This document shows positions 1-8,538 of a stretch of 64,000 bases of DNA, piece by piece. Source of the stretch: DATHZQ01 sp963823505 (GTDB lineage Bacteria > Actinomycetota > Acidimicrobiia > Spongiisociales > UBA5794). The stretch lies in NCBI GenBank assembly GCA_963823505.1, contig CAWGLY010000001.1:174796-238795 (forward strand), written 5' to 3'. Position 1 is the stretch's first letter, and each line of letters opens with the position of its first letter. The notes under the pieces are model-generated. The model saw only the letters and a list, made by a program, of their open reading frames with translations, had not been told where the DNA came from and made no database searches. The translations under genes and the position numbers were made by a program.

Positions 1-512
1 AGGATGGCGAACCATGCGATGACCCACCCCAGGAACGCGCCGATGATCAGGAAGAAGAGCACGAAGTAGTGCGGGATCGCCAGGAACCATTTCACCAGCG
101 GTAGCCACCGGTTGAGGTCGCGCTCGACGTCCGGGTAGTCGATGTCCAGATGAACCGACTGCTCCTCTACGGTCGAGGGGTACTGATCCGTCACGAGGGC
201 GAAGTAGGCGCCGACCCTCGTGCCAAAGCGCGTGAACTCCCGAGCGAAGTCGAACCACCATCTCGGGTACCGCTGTCTGAACACGATCATCAGAAGCGTC
301 GCAATGAAGAGACCGCCGGCGATGCCCCCGCTGGACCGGCTGATCGTCTCTCCCGTGGAGGTGACAACGGTCCAGCTCGCAACGGCCGACAGCGCCCACC
401 ACACGATCGCAATCGGGATGATCCAGATCAGACGAAAGAACGTGGTGACCCTGTCGAGCGTCTCGGGGTAGTCGATGTCGAGTCGGGCTGGGTAGGGCGC
501 CTGCGTGGCCAT
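1..512 (-). CDS. DUF4389 membrane protein (3' end outside window)
   Basis: The reading frame opens at an ATG at 512 preceded by a clear AGGAGG Shine-Dalgarno 5-6 bases upstream and stays open for 170 codons to the window edge, so the C-terminus is missing. It begins MATQAPYPARLDIDYPETL, then a hydrophobic segment (about residues 28-47), a second around 65-77, and near the edge a long hydrophobic stretch. The two internal copies of a 'LDIDYP' motif (about residues 11 and 122), each ahead of a membrane segment, are characteristic of DUF4389 proteins, which are membrane proteins of unknown function common in actinomycetes. No partner gene is visible. Family call is from recognised motifs, not a search. 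Confidence 0.8.
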   Translation of the reverse strand, partial: MATQAPYPARLDIDYPETLDRVTTFFRLIWIIPIAIVWWALSAVASWTVVTSTGETISRSSGGIAGGLFIATLLMIVFRQRYPRWWFDFAREFTRFGTRVGAYFALVTDQYPSTVEEQSVHLDIDYPDVERDLNRWLPLVKWFLAIPHYFVLFFLIIGAFLGWVIAWFAI

Positions 513-700
513 CTGCTCCTCCTGATACCGGGGTTCGATCCTCGCACAGCGTGCACGTCGTGCACAATGGGCTTCCGCACCTCGACACTGAACCTTTCGC
601 CACGAGGGCGGGCCTCACGACCTCAACGACCGATTCTGGCCGAAGACCCTGGGATGACTCCCTCGCCACCTGCGCAGGGCAAGGTGCAGGTAGAGGGCCC

Positions 701-1567
701 TCAGCGGAGTGGACGACCCAGCGTGTCGCGTTCTGCGTCCATTCGGGCCAGCTCTGCGGACCCGCTGAGCACGATCTCGCGATCGGATCTGAAGTCGAGA
801 CTGGGATCGCGGTCGGCGTAGTCGACGGCATTGAGGATGACCTTCATCGCGTTCAGCCGGGCTGTGGGCTTGCTGTTCGATCGGATGATCGTCCACGGTG
901 CGACGCTCGTCGACGTGCGTTCGAGCATCCTGTGCTTCATCTCGGTGAAGTCGTCCCAGTAATCCTGTGCCTGCAAGTCTATCTCGGACAGCTTCCACTG
1001 ACGGAGCGGATCGTGGCGGCGGCGCTCGAACCGCTTGGCTTGGACGTCCTTGTCGACGCTGAAGTAGAGCTTCACCAGAACGGTCCCCTGGCGGACGAGA
1101 TCCTTCTCGAACCCGACGACGCCCTTGATGAAGTCTCGGTACTGGGACTTCGTGCAGAAGCCGAATACGGGCTCGACCAGCCCTCGGTTGTACCACGAGC
1201 GATCGAAGAGCACCATCTCGCCGCCGGCGGGGAACTGCGTCACGTAGCGCTGGAAGTACCATTGGGTCTTCTGCTCGTCGGTCGGCTTGCCAAGCGCCAC
1301 GATCCGAAACCGCTTCTCGTTCATGTAGCGCGCCACTCGGCGGATCGTCCCACCCTTTCCAGATGCGTCGCGCCCCTCGAACAAGACGATCATGGGGATC
1401 CGCTCAGCTTCGAGGTGTCGCTGCAGCTTCAGGAGCTCCACCTGATACGCCTTGAGCGGCTTGTCCTTGTCCGCCCGTGCGCGAAGCCGTGCGTTCTCTC
1501 GCTCGAGCTCGCTCAGCCGATCCTCGAGCTCGGCACCGGAATGCATCACGTCTTCTGCATGTTCCAT
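701..1567 (-). CDS. ppk2: polyphosphate kinase 2 (PPK2 family)
   Basis: 288 residues, the usual length for a single-domain (class I type) PPK2. It catalyses phosphate transfer between polyphosphate and nucleoside di/triphosphates in the cytosol. Visible hallmarks are the Walker A loop GRDASGKGG (about residues 65-73) and the Walker B/lid motif DRSWYNR (about 122-128), followed by the conserved VKLYFSVDK and WKLSEIDLQAQDYW segments. The N-terminus is a charged helix. I chose the ATG at 1567; a GTG two codons upstream is also possible and neither has a strong ribosome site. It stands alone between a MITE copy and the DUF4389 gene. A CHAD-domain protein (polyphosphate-binding family) lies 5 kb away on the other strand. 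Confidence 0.92.
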   Translation of the reverse strand: MEHAEDVMHSGAELEDRLSELERENARLRARADKDKPLKAYQVELLKLQRHLEAERIPMIVLFEGRDASGKGGTIRRVARYMNEKRFRIVALGKPTDEQKTQWYFQRYVTQFPAGGEMVLFDRSWYNRGLVEPVFGFCTKSQYRDFIKGVVGFEKDLVRQGTVLVKLYFSVDKDVQAKRFERRRHDPLRQWKLSEIDLQAQDYWDDFTEMKHRMLERTSTSVAPWTIIRSNSKPTARLNAMKVILNAVDYADRDPSLDFRSDREIVLSGSAELARMDAERDTLGRPLR

Positions 1568-1737
1568 GCGCACAACCTACCCGACCTGACCAGGTGCGTG
1601 CCGCGAGCTGCGACTGCACCGGCGACAGCGCAGCGGTCTCGATCAGGACGTCACGAACCGGAGTCGGTGAACTCCACGAGGTCGACCCGCGACCTTCCGA
1701 TCCGTCGTCCGGGATGCGCTCGCAACTCAGCAGTCTC

Positions 1738-1845
1738 CTAAGACACTGCTGATTAGCGTCAGTTCGAGCTCGTGACCGAGGTCGTGACCAGGCACCGTGG
1801 CGGACCCGCGAGCCCTCACGACGATTTGATCAGCAGTACATCTAG
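1738..1845. mobile_element. MITE-like element, copy 1 (108 bp)
   Basis: A short inverted-repeat element with left end CTAAGACACTGCTGATTA and a right end whose complement reads CTAGATGTACTGCTGATCAA. Its roughly 85-bp interior is almost identical to the copies at 27179-27285 and 62384-62490. The right end is more diverged than in the other copies. It carries no gene. Its terminal CTAG at 1842-1845 supplies the TAG stop codon of the DUF5808 gene. The YTAR-type ends resemble target sites of IS5-family transposases; that assignment is inference. Confidence 0.85.
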
Positions 1846-2138
1846 CTGCCGAACAGCTTCCTGACGGCGCCGAGGTTGGGCGCCCAGCCGACACCCCAAG
1901 CCTTGCTCGAGAGGATCGGACCGTCAGGGCTCCAATACGTCTGCTTGAACCGCTCGATGGTCGGCCTACGAAAGTCGTAGGGAACAAAACCGGCGACCTT
2001 GCCGTGCCAGGTCCGCGTCTCAGGCGACCGACGCAACTCCTGGACCACGGCGATGACCCCGATGATCGCCAGGATCAATCTCCACAAGTCCTTGGGTGTT
2101 GGACGCCCTGTCTGGTGTTTGGCTCGTTGGTCTCCCAT
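1842..2138 (-). CDS. DUF5808 membrane-anchored protein
   Basis: 98 residues from the ATG at 2138. A hydrophobic segment (LWRLILAIIGVIAVVQEL, about residues 18-35) precedes the domain, which has GFVPYDFRRPTIERF and the closing GVGWAPNLGAVRKLFG typical of DUF5808, a small actinomycete domain of unknown function, often membrane-linked. An upstream in-frame extension (26 residues, Arg/Trp rich) is less likely to be translated. The TAG stop lies inside the end of the adjacent MITE, so the last residues could have been altered by the insertion, although the conserved core is complete. Confidence 0.7.
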   Translation of the reverse strand: MGDQRAKHQTGRPTPKDLWRLILAIIGVIAVVQELRRSPETRTWHGKVAGFVPYDFRRPTIERFKQTYWSPDGPILSSKAWGVGWAPNLGAVRKLFGS

Positions 2139-2327
2139 GGCTGGAAGGCTACCCGACGCAGATGGGTCGGCGTACTCATGCCACCAACGTCGCCGCCACC
2201 GTCGTTGCTCGGTCACTCGCCTGGTGGACCGGACTCGAAGGTGCCGAAAGCGGCGGGTCGGACGGCCCTGGCGCCGACAACGGTGCGCCGATCATCATGC
2301 GGCATGACAACGCAGTCAGGAGACCCA

Positions 2328-2813
2328 ATGGCAGACCAACAGAAACGAGCGTGGGTGCCGCCGCGATGGTTCGTGCGACTTGCCTGGTCGACACACCGAG
2401 GGTTGTACCGGGTCACGGGTGGTCGCATGGGTCTCTGGCGCCCAAAGCCCGGGAAGTGGGGTACCGCACGGCTGACGACGACGGGACGCCGCTCCGGACG
2501 GGAGCGAAGCGTCATGGTCGGCTACTTCGAAGACGGCCCGAACCTCGTCACGATGGCGATGAACGGCTGGTCCGAAGGTGAGCCGGCGTGGTGGCTGAAC
2601 CTCCAAGCCAATCCGCTCGCCTCCGTTGAGCTCGCAGACGGACAACGGACGGTGAAGGGCCGAGCCGCAGCTGGTGAGGAACGGGCGCGGTTGTGGAGCC
2701 GATGGCGCAGCATCGATGACAACCTCGACGCCTATGCCGCCCGCCGCTCGGGCGAGACGGCCGTCGTCATCCTCGAGCCCACCGAGGAACACGCCGCTAC
2801 CGACACTACGTGA
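2328..2813 (+). CDS. nitroreductase/deazaflavin-dependent oxidoreductase family protein
   Basis: 161 residues, start ATG with AGGAG five to seven bases upstream. It matches the small split-barrel F420-dependent nitroreductase (Ddn-like, TIGR00026) family: WRPKPGKWGTARLTTTGRRS, followed by RERSVMVGYFEDGPNLVTMA and the conserved PAWWLNLQANP motif. Members bind the deazaflavin cofactor F420 and reduce various substrates; the substrate here cannot be read from sequence. Presence of this family supports an actinomycete host that makes F420. Monocistronic as far as visible; no terminator with a U-run follows. Confidence 0.85.
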   Translation: MADQQKRAWVPPRWFVRLAWSTHRGLYRVTGGRMGLWRPKPGKWGTARLTTTGRRSGRERSVMVGYFEDGPNLVTMAMNGWSEGEPAWWLNLQANPLASVELADGQRTVKGRAAAGEERARLWSRWRSIDDNLDAYAARRSGETAVVILEPTEEHAATDTT

Positions 2814-3291
2814 ACGGCGAGGTCAAGCGAGGCGCCGCACTCCACGCCCACAGAGCGCCACGCTCCCGCATGCGCGCAGCAGCGCGGCCACCGCGCCGCA
2901 AAATCGCGACCTGTGGGTAGGTGGTGCAATTCGGGACCCCGGCTCTCCCGGTTCAGTAGGCGAAAGGGCCTTTCGGACTGATCTGTCGAGCGCATGGAGC
3001 GCGATCATTGGTGTCGAAGTCCAATCTGGAGCGTTGTGGCGCTAGCTACGGACTTGGTGGTCCGACATGTTTGCTCGGGTCGACACGAGCGGGATTCGGC
3101 GCCCTGGCGGAATCCCACGCCATCATCCGGTGCAACCCGACCGTTCTCTCGCTTGCGCCTTCTCTTCACGCCGAACCTGAGGAGGAGTTGCCAGCAGACC
3201 CGCAGACTCCTACGTGCGCTGCGAACGGCTCGCGTAGACACAGACAGGCCGAAGAGCACACCTCTGTGCGTTCGAAGGGAAGGAGGACCTC
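2814..3291. other. intergenic, no gene recognised
   Basis: About 480 bases with only overlapping antisense-type open frames lacking family features. A perfect 15-base inverted repeat CGAAAGGGCCTTTCG lies at 2961-2975; it could be an operator or the stem of a weak terminator, but there is no U-run. The last 12 bases carry the AGGAGG of the next gene. Confidence 0.5.
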
Positions 3292-4173
3292 TTGACCAAC
3301 AGGAAACGTGCGCTCCTCGTCGTTGGGGTTGCGCTCGCATTGACGGCGCCGGTTGTGGTGATGGCAAGCCATCAGTTCACCGACGTGCCGGACTCGAACA
3401 TCTTCCATGAGGACATCGGCTGGCTGGCAGACGCCAAGGTGACGCTGGGCTGCAACCCGCCGGCCAACGACGAGTTCTGCCCCAAAGAGAAGGTATCCCG
3501 CGAACAGATGGCCGCCTTCATGCGAAGACTCGCCGAGAACAAGGTCGTCGACGCAGCAACGGCAGTGACGGCGGAGTCGGCGGACACGGCCACGAAGGCA
3601 ACGTCGGCGGATACGGCGGCCGCTGCAGACACGGCCGCCACGGCAGACTTCGCCAACGATGCCGACACCGTGGACGGGATCGACAGCCCCGAGCTGTTGT
3701 GGCCGGCCACCGCACCGGCCGGCCGAACCCTCACCGGGATGTTCACCATCGGCGAAACGGCCACGGCCGGCGGCGATCGGGTGGAGACGTATGCCTCGTT
3801 CCCTGTGCCCTTGGCTGCAGATTCAAGCGAGATTCACATCCTGGGGCCTGGTGAGAGCAATCCGGCCTGCCCCGGAGAATACGACGACCCCGCAGCCGAC
3901 CCCGGCCATCTGTGTGTGTGGTACAGCACGTTTGGCGCGGGTACCACGACAGTGGATTGCATCGGCGGTGTCAGCAACGGTACGGGGTTCTGCTCGAGCC
4001 CGTTCGGAGCCAGGGACGGCTTCCTGGCTGCGTTCAATGCCGGGGCCCCCGGCGTTTACGGTGCTCGAGGCGCATGGGCCGTTACCCCCGCCACGGTGTC
4101 CGACAGCGCCGCGGATGCGCCGTCGAGCGATGGCACACTGGATGCCGACACCAACACCGTGAGCGATCGATGA
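3292..4173 (+). CDS. secreted SLH-like domain protein
   Basis: 293 residues with a TTG start, chosen because an AGGAGG sits 6 bases upstream and the signal peptide begins directly (Lys/Arg then a hydrophobic run to VVVMASHQ, residues 1-26). Residues 29-80 form one S-layer-homology-like unit (FTDVPDSNIFHEDIGWLADA, then the Gly/Cys turn and VSREQMAAFMRRLAEN). A long Ala/Thr/Asp-rich linker (about 85-125) follows, then an unrecognised C-terminal region of about 150 residues with paired cysteines (CPGEYDDP, LCVWYS, DCIGG, FCSS). Probably an envelope-attached exported protein. A hairpin lies downstream. Confidence 0.75.
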   Translation: MTNRKRALLVVGVALALTAPVVVMASHQFTDVPDSNIFHEDIGWLADAKVTLGCNPPANDEFCPKEKVSREQMAAFMRRLAENKVVDAATAVTAESADTATKATSADTAAAADTAATADFANDADTVDGIDSPELLWPATAPAGRTLTGMFTIGETATAGGDRVETYASFPVPLAADSSEIHILGPGESNPACPGEYDDPAADPGHLCVWYSTFGAGTTTVDCIGGVSNGTGFCSSPFGARDGFLAAFNAGAPGVYGARGAWAVTPATVSDSAADAPSSDGTLDADTNTVSDR

Positions 4174-4257
4174 CCCCTGGAAGGATGGTCGACGGAGTCG
4201 GCATCCGCCGCATACCTCGGAAGCATGCGCCGGGCTCGCGGTCTGGCGAGTAACGGC

Positions 4258-4292
4258 GGCAGGGCCTCGGGCCGACCGCCAGAGGCCCTGCC
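4258..4292 (+). terminator. candidate transcription terminator hairpin
   Basis: Perfect 11-bp stem GGCAGGGCCTC (4258-4268) / GAGGCCCTGCC (4282-4292) with a 13-base loop, between the stop of the SLH-like gene and the next start. There is no following U-run, as is common in high-GC genomes. Confidence 0.55.
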
Positions 4293-4368
4293 GACATCCG
4301 ATCGGCTCGACCGCCGCGACCACTCCATGTGCGGTAGGTTGGGCGACAGTGTCCGCCGGGAGGTGAAC

Positions 4369-4731
4369 ATGCCCAAGGGGTCGAAGTACGAGGGACCGCC
4401 CGAGGCGCTCGATGCGTACTTGTCGGTGGTCGAAAGGAGCCAGAGCGGTGCAGAGGTGAAGGGCGCCAAGAACCCGTACACCTCACGCAACGGTCACATG
4501 TTCAGTTTCCTCGATGCTGGCGGGACGATGGCGCTGCGCCTCCCTGACGAGATGACCGAGGAGTTCAGGTCGACCTACGACAGCGGCGACGTGATCCAAT
4601 ACGGCGCCACCATGCGCGGCTACTCATCGATCCCTGCGCAGTTGCTTGCCGACGCCGACACACTCAGAGCCTGGTTCGACCAGTCGTGGGAATGGATCGG
4701 GACGTTGCCACCCAAACCCACCAAGAAGTAG
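4369..4731 (+). CDS. small TfoX/YjbR-like protein
   Basis: 120 residues from the ATG at 4369, which has GGGAGGTG seven bases upstream. It starts MPKGSKYEGPPEALDAYL, and the middle (NGHMFSFLDAGGTMALRLPDE) resembles the TfoX N-terminal-like fold, in which a short protein with 'mF..l....m.lrL' strands forms a single domain. C-terminal half: ADTLRAWFDQSWEWIGTLPPK. Function is not known for stand-alone members; no catalytic residue can be assigned. The fold assignment is tentative. Confidence 0.55.
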   Translation: MPKGSKYEGPPEALDAYLSVVERSQSGAEVKGAKNPYTSRNGHMFSFLDAGGTMALRLPDEMTEEFRSTYDSGDVIQYGATMRGYSSIPAQLLADADTLRAWFDQSWEWIGTLPPKPTKK

Positions 4732-4907
4732 TTGCGGCAACGCTGGAGTCGGGCTGCCGGGCCAGGTGACGTCGTCGCAGACCGGGGAGAGCGACGCGGG
4801 AGTCACACGTGAAGGTCCTGGAGAGTGCCGTGCGCCCAGCAAAGCCACTGCAGCGTCGGAGGCACACCGTCGGAGGCGCAACGTCGCGCCGGTTGTATCG
4901 TCGTTTG

Positions 4908-6032
4908 ATGCGATCGCGTCCCTGCCTGGCCGGCTTCCTCGTCGGATTGACGCTGTTGACCGGGGCGTGCAGCGGTGGAACGGCGACGACCGACACGGCC
5001 CCGCCCCCTGCTGCCGCTACGACCGGCCCACCCACGACGGTGGCTGCGGCAACGACAACAACCTTGCCGGAGACAACGGTGACAACCCTGCCAGCGACGA
5101 CCACGACCGTTCTCGAGCCGATCCCGCCGAGTGAGCTCGAGATCGTGGCGTATGCCGTGCCGGCGGGTTCACGCCCGCACGACGTCGCACCCGCAGCCGA
5201 CGGCGGGGTCTGGTACACGGCACAGGGTTCCGGCGAGTTGGGATGGCTTGATCCAGCAACGGGCGACACGCGCCACATCAGCCTCGGCGCCGGCTCCCGG
5301 CCTCATGGCGTCGTGATCGACGACCGAGGTGCGGCGTGGGTCACCGACGGCGGATTGAATGCCATCGTGAGGGTGGAGCCCGGCAGCGACGAGATCACGG
5401 TGTATCCACTGCCGGCGGATCGGCCGAACGCCAACCTCAACACGGCTGCCTTCGATGGTGCGGGTCTGCTGTGGTTCACCGGTCAGGGCGGCATCCATGG
5501 CGTCCTCGACCCGGAGACGGGAGCCATGGAAGTGTTCGACTCGCCGCGGGGCCGTGGTCCGTACGGCATCACGGCAACACCGCTCGGCACGATCTACTTC
5601 GCCTCTCTGGCCGGCAGCTACGTGGGCCAAGTGGCGGCCGACGGATCCGTCACGGTGCTGGAGCCGCCGACGCCAGGCCAGGGCGCCCGCCGGGTGTGGT
5701 CGGACTCCGCCGGGGCGATCTGGGTGAGCGAGTGGAACTCGGGCCAGCTCAGCCGCTTCGAGCCGGGCACCGCCTCATGGGGAACCTGGCCGCTTCCGGG
5801 TGCGGAGCCGCAGGCGTACGCGGTCTACGTCGACGCGACGGACATCGTCTGGGTGAGCGATTTCGGCGGAAACGCGATCCACCGTTTCGACCCGGCGCAC
5901 GAGGCTTTCACCACCTTTGGGCTGCCGTCGAACCCTGGCGACGTGCGCCAGCTCCTCGGACGTCCCGGCGAGGTGTGGGGTGCCGAGTCCGCCGCCGACC
6001 AGCTCGTCGTCATCCGCGTCGGCAACGGCTGA
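4908..6032 (+). CDS. beta-propeller lipoprotein, virginiamycin B lyase (Vgb)-like
   Basis: 374 residues. The start at 4908 gives a classic lipoprotein signal: MRSRP, hydrophobic run, lipobox LTGAC with the lipidated Cys near residue 21. A GTG at 4809 would put 33 unlikely residues in front. A Thr/Pro/Ala-rich spacer (about 25-75) leads to six propeller blades, each ending in a 'lWfT/vWVS...g.l.rldP.tG....' strand (GVWYTAQGSG, AAWVTDGG, LLWFTGQGG, TIYFASLAG, AIWVSEWNSG, IVWVSDFGG). This is the streptogramin-lyase/NHL-type propeller fold. Many such exported proteins are not lyases, so an enzymatic function is not claimed. Acts on the outer face of the membrane. Confidence 0.75.
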   Translation: MRSRPCLAGFLVGLTLLTGACSGGTATTDTAPPPAAATTGPPTTVAAATTTTLPETTVTTLPATTTTVLEPIPPSELEIVAYAVPAGSRPHDVAPAADGGVWYTAQGSGELGWLDPATGDTRHISLGAGSRPHGVVIDDRGAAWVTDGGLNAIVRVEPGSDEITVYPLPADRPNANLNTAAFDGAGLLWFTGQGGIHGVLDPETGAMEVFDSPRGRGPYGITATPLGTIYFASLAGSYVGQVAADGSVTVLEPPTPGQGARRVWSDSAGAIWVSEWNSGQLSRFEPGTASWGTWPLPGAEPQAYAVYVDATDIVWVSDFGGNAIHRFDPAHEAFTTFGLPSNPGDVRQLLGRPGEVWGAESAADQLVVIRVGNG

Positions 6033-6510
6033 GTTCCGTCGCGAACCGTGGAGAAGGCGCCCCGTCTCGCGTTGCTGAAGGCGCATGAGGCTCGCCTTGC
6101 ATCGTTCCATTTTGGAATCGCGCACCCGAGGCCAATGCCCGGGTCGGTCGGACCGTCGTCGCAAGAGGTGACGTGATCGAACAGCCACCGCCCCGACACA
6201 TCAAAGTCGACCAGGCCGGCTGCATCGACGCCGGCAGAGGCGTCCACCGCTGATGCGGCGAGCCGATTCGGAGAGATCCTGCGTCCTCTACGATCTGTAG
6301 CCAATCCGGTAACAGCGACACGCCGAGCCGCCGATCTCCCCGCAGCATCGAGCGCAGCTCGGCAGCTGAAGCGTGCGATTCGGCCTCGTCAGGCGTTGCG
6401 GCCACGACTGTGCCCCTGGCGTGACCCTGCGGGACGCCTCGGTACCGCTACCGTGAGCTGAGCCAGCACGAAAGGATCCAGACCTGGCCCCGGACAGCGA
6501 CGACTCTGCG
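6033..6510. other. intergenic, no gene recognised
   Basis: About 480 bases. Open frames exist on the minus strand across it but they extend as antisense of the flanking genes and have no recognisable family features. I see no RNA gene or convincing terminator. Confidence 0.45.
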
Positions 6511-7554
6511 ATGAGGGGAGCGAGATCGCTCGATTCGGGGGAGACGGCTCCAACGGTGCCGCGCCATCGTACGGTGATGGTGGAACAGCCGCTTCCGGAA
6601 CACACAACCATTGCTCACCACGAAGCGGCGTCGACGATGGCCCTTCCTCCGCGGAGCATCGCCCCCGGCGAACCATTGCCACGGGAGATGCGCCGCATCA
6701 CCGTCGGTCTGCTGGGAAAGGCGATCGCCGATCTTCGCCCGACGGACCAGGAATCCTTTGACCCCGGAGTGCATTCCGCCCGCAAGGGGATGAAGCGGCT
6801 TCGCGGCATCCTGCGTCTCGTCCGCGACGACATCGGCTACCGCGCCTACCGCGAAGAAAACGTCATGCTGCGCGATACCGCCAGGACCCTGGCTGCGGTG
6901 CGCGATGCTTGGGTGCTCGTCGACACCCTTCGCTCGCTTCGCAAGAGGTATGGCGACCTGCTCGATGACGCCACTTTTGCGAAGCCGGAGGCCTGGTTGC
7001 TGAGCCGCCACGTGGAACGACACGATTTGGTCACTGGGCAAGTCGTGACCAACGCCATCGTCAACCTCGGTACCGCCCGGTCTCGCTTCAGCCGCTTCCC
7101 GATCGAGGGCATCGTCCGGAATGACTTCTCCGCCATTGCCGGAGGCATCGAGCGCGTCTATCGACGCGGTCATCGTGGACTGAAACATGCAAGCGCAACA
7201 CGGGACGTCCACGACCTACACGAATGGCGCAAGCGAGTGAAGTACCTCCGCTACCAAATGGAGGCCTTGACGCCGATGTATCCCACCCTGATCGGTTCCA
7301 CGGCCCAGAGCCTTGACGAACTGGGAGAACTCCTCGGCGACGACCACGACCTCGCCGTGCTCGCCGAAACCATCCTCGAGCATCCTGAGTCCTGTCGTGA
7401 CGAGCGCGAGCGCTGGATGCTGATCGCATTGATCCACGAGCGGCGCACCAATCTCCAGGCTCAGGCACTCTCCATCGGGACCGCCCTCTACGTCGAGAAA
7501 CCCGGAGCCTTTGTCGACCGTATCGGAGCCTACTGGGAAGCCGGCCGCCGATGA
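6511..7554 (+). CDS. CHAD domain protein
   Basis: Up to 347 residues; in-frame ATG codons at 6574 and 6637 are alternative starts and none has a strong ribosome site. From about residue 55 it shows the CHAD (conserved histidine alpha-helical) pattern: paired helical bundles with conserved basic and His residues, VHSARKGMKRLRGILRLVR in the first half and VHDLHEWRKRVKYLRYQME in the second, plus LGELLGDDHDLAVL. CHAD domains bind polyphosphate through these His/Arg/Lys faces and often accompany CYTH or PPK proteins. The following gene may be such a partner. Cytosolic or granule-associated, by family knowledge. Confidence 0.88.
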   Translation: MRGARSLDSGETAPTVPRHRTVMVEQPLPEHTTIAHHEAASTMALPPRSIAPGEPLPREMRRITVGLLGKAIADLRPTDQESFDPGVHSARKGMKRLRGILRLVRDDIGYRAYREENVMLRDTARTLAAVRDAWVLVDTLRSLRKRYGDLLDDATFAKPEAWLLSRHVERHDLVTGQVVTNAIVNLGTARSRFSRFPIEGIVRNDFSAIAGGIERVYRRGHRGLKHASATRDVHDLHEWRKRVKYLRYQMEALTPMYPTLIGSTAQSLDELGELLGDDHDLAVLAETILEHPESCRDERERWMLIALIHERRTNLQAQALSIGTALYVEKPGAFVDRIGAYWEAGRR

Positions 7555-7633
7555 CTCACGGGGCCTTTGTGGCCCAACAACATCAAGAAGCCTCTGGATC
7601 GCGGGCACCTGTGACCAGTATGGTGGTGCCACG

Positions 7634-8380
7634 ATGGCGACGCTTCCCCGCACTGATCGCAACGTGTTCGACCTCTCGGCTTTCCGCGGCGAAGGCGGCG
7701 CTGCGCCCGGCTTCGGGACGGTCCCCATTCTCGACACCTCCGAGCTCCGTTGGTTCGCTCCGGGGCCGCTCCCTCCGGGGGTGATCGCCTGGTTCACCTG
7801 CGACGGCACCATCGGCACCATCGAGGAGCGAACCGACGTCTACCAATTTCACCGCCTCCACGACATCGGGGTGAAGCGACGCGCTCGCGACATCCTCGAG
7901 GTCAAAGTACGACGATCGATTGGCGACGACCTGTCCGTTGCCGTCGGCCTCACCGCTCCGTTCGAAGAATGGCGCAAGTGGAGCCCCTTCAAAGGCGACC
8001 CGATGACACCCTCGCCGGACGTCCCATGGATCGACGTTCACAAAGAGGTCATCACCCGCACTTTCCTCCTCCCCCATCACGAGGTGGTCGGACCGGCGTC
8101 GCATGTTGGCGACAGTCTCTCCGGCTGCGATGTCGAGATCGCTGCCGTCAACGTCGGCGGGCTCGAGTCATGGACGTTGGCGTTCGAGGCCTTCGGACCG
8201 AAATCCAATCGACGCCGCTCTGTTGCTTCCTCGTGGACCAACCTCGTCGCTGAGTCGGGCGGCTACGAGCAACTGGGCTCGCACTTTCAGCTGGCCGCCG
8301 GCTACCCGGAGTGGCTCGCAGCAGCGGGCTCCACGAAGGAAGCAAACCCGGCTGCGTCGGTCGACCGACTGACGGGCTAG
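7634..8380 (+). CDS. hypothetical protein, possibly CYTH/triphosphate-tunnel-like
   Basis: 248 residues from the ATG at 7634; 79 bases after the CHAD gene on the same strand, so probably cotranscribed. Segments such as ELRWFAPGPLPPGVIAWF, RTDVYQFHRLHDIGVKRR and ILEVKVRRS look like alternating strands with Lys/Arg on one face, as in CYTH-type phosphohydrolases that often pair with CHAD. The canonical ExExK start motif is absent, so the relationship is only suggestive. The C-terminal half (SWTLAFEAFG...) is unrecognised. Treat as hypothetical. Confidence 0.6.
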   Translation: MATLPRTDRNVFDLSAFRGEGGAAPGFGTVPILDTSELRWFAPGPLPPGVIAWFTCDGTIGTIEERTDVYQFHRLHDIGVKRRARDILEVKVRRSIGDDLSVAVGLTAPFEEWRKWSPFKGDPMTPSPDVPWIDVHKEVITRTFLLPHHEVVGPASHVGDSLSGCDVEIAAVNVGGLESWTLAFEAFGPKSNRRRSVASSWTNLVAESGGYEQLGSHFQLAAGYPEWLAAAGSTKEANPAASVDRLTG

Positions 8381-8488
8381 AAGTCTGGGGAGCAATCGGA
8401 TTTGGCGTGGGCACGCACCGTCACCATGAGTCGAGTGCGCTGCCGTCGTGTCGGCTCGACTCAGGACCAGGCCGGGCCGGCGCGGGGT

Positions 8489-8516
8489 GTTGGGCGTTGG
8501 GCGTTGGGCGTTGGGG
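8489..8516. repeat. short tandem repeat, 4 x 7 bp
   Basis: Four head-to-tail copies of GTTGGGC (last one GTTGGGG) lie 22 bases upstream of the methyltransferase start, in its promoter/leader region. Copy number could vary by slippage. Confidence 0.8.
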
Positions 8517-8538
8517 GGAGAATGCGCCTGTGGCCCGG

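Noticed and set aside
551..1741. 396-codon plus-strand frame
   Set aside because: Antisense of polyphosphate kinase 2, which has complete catalytic motifs.
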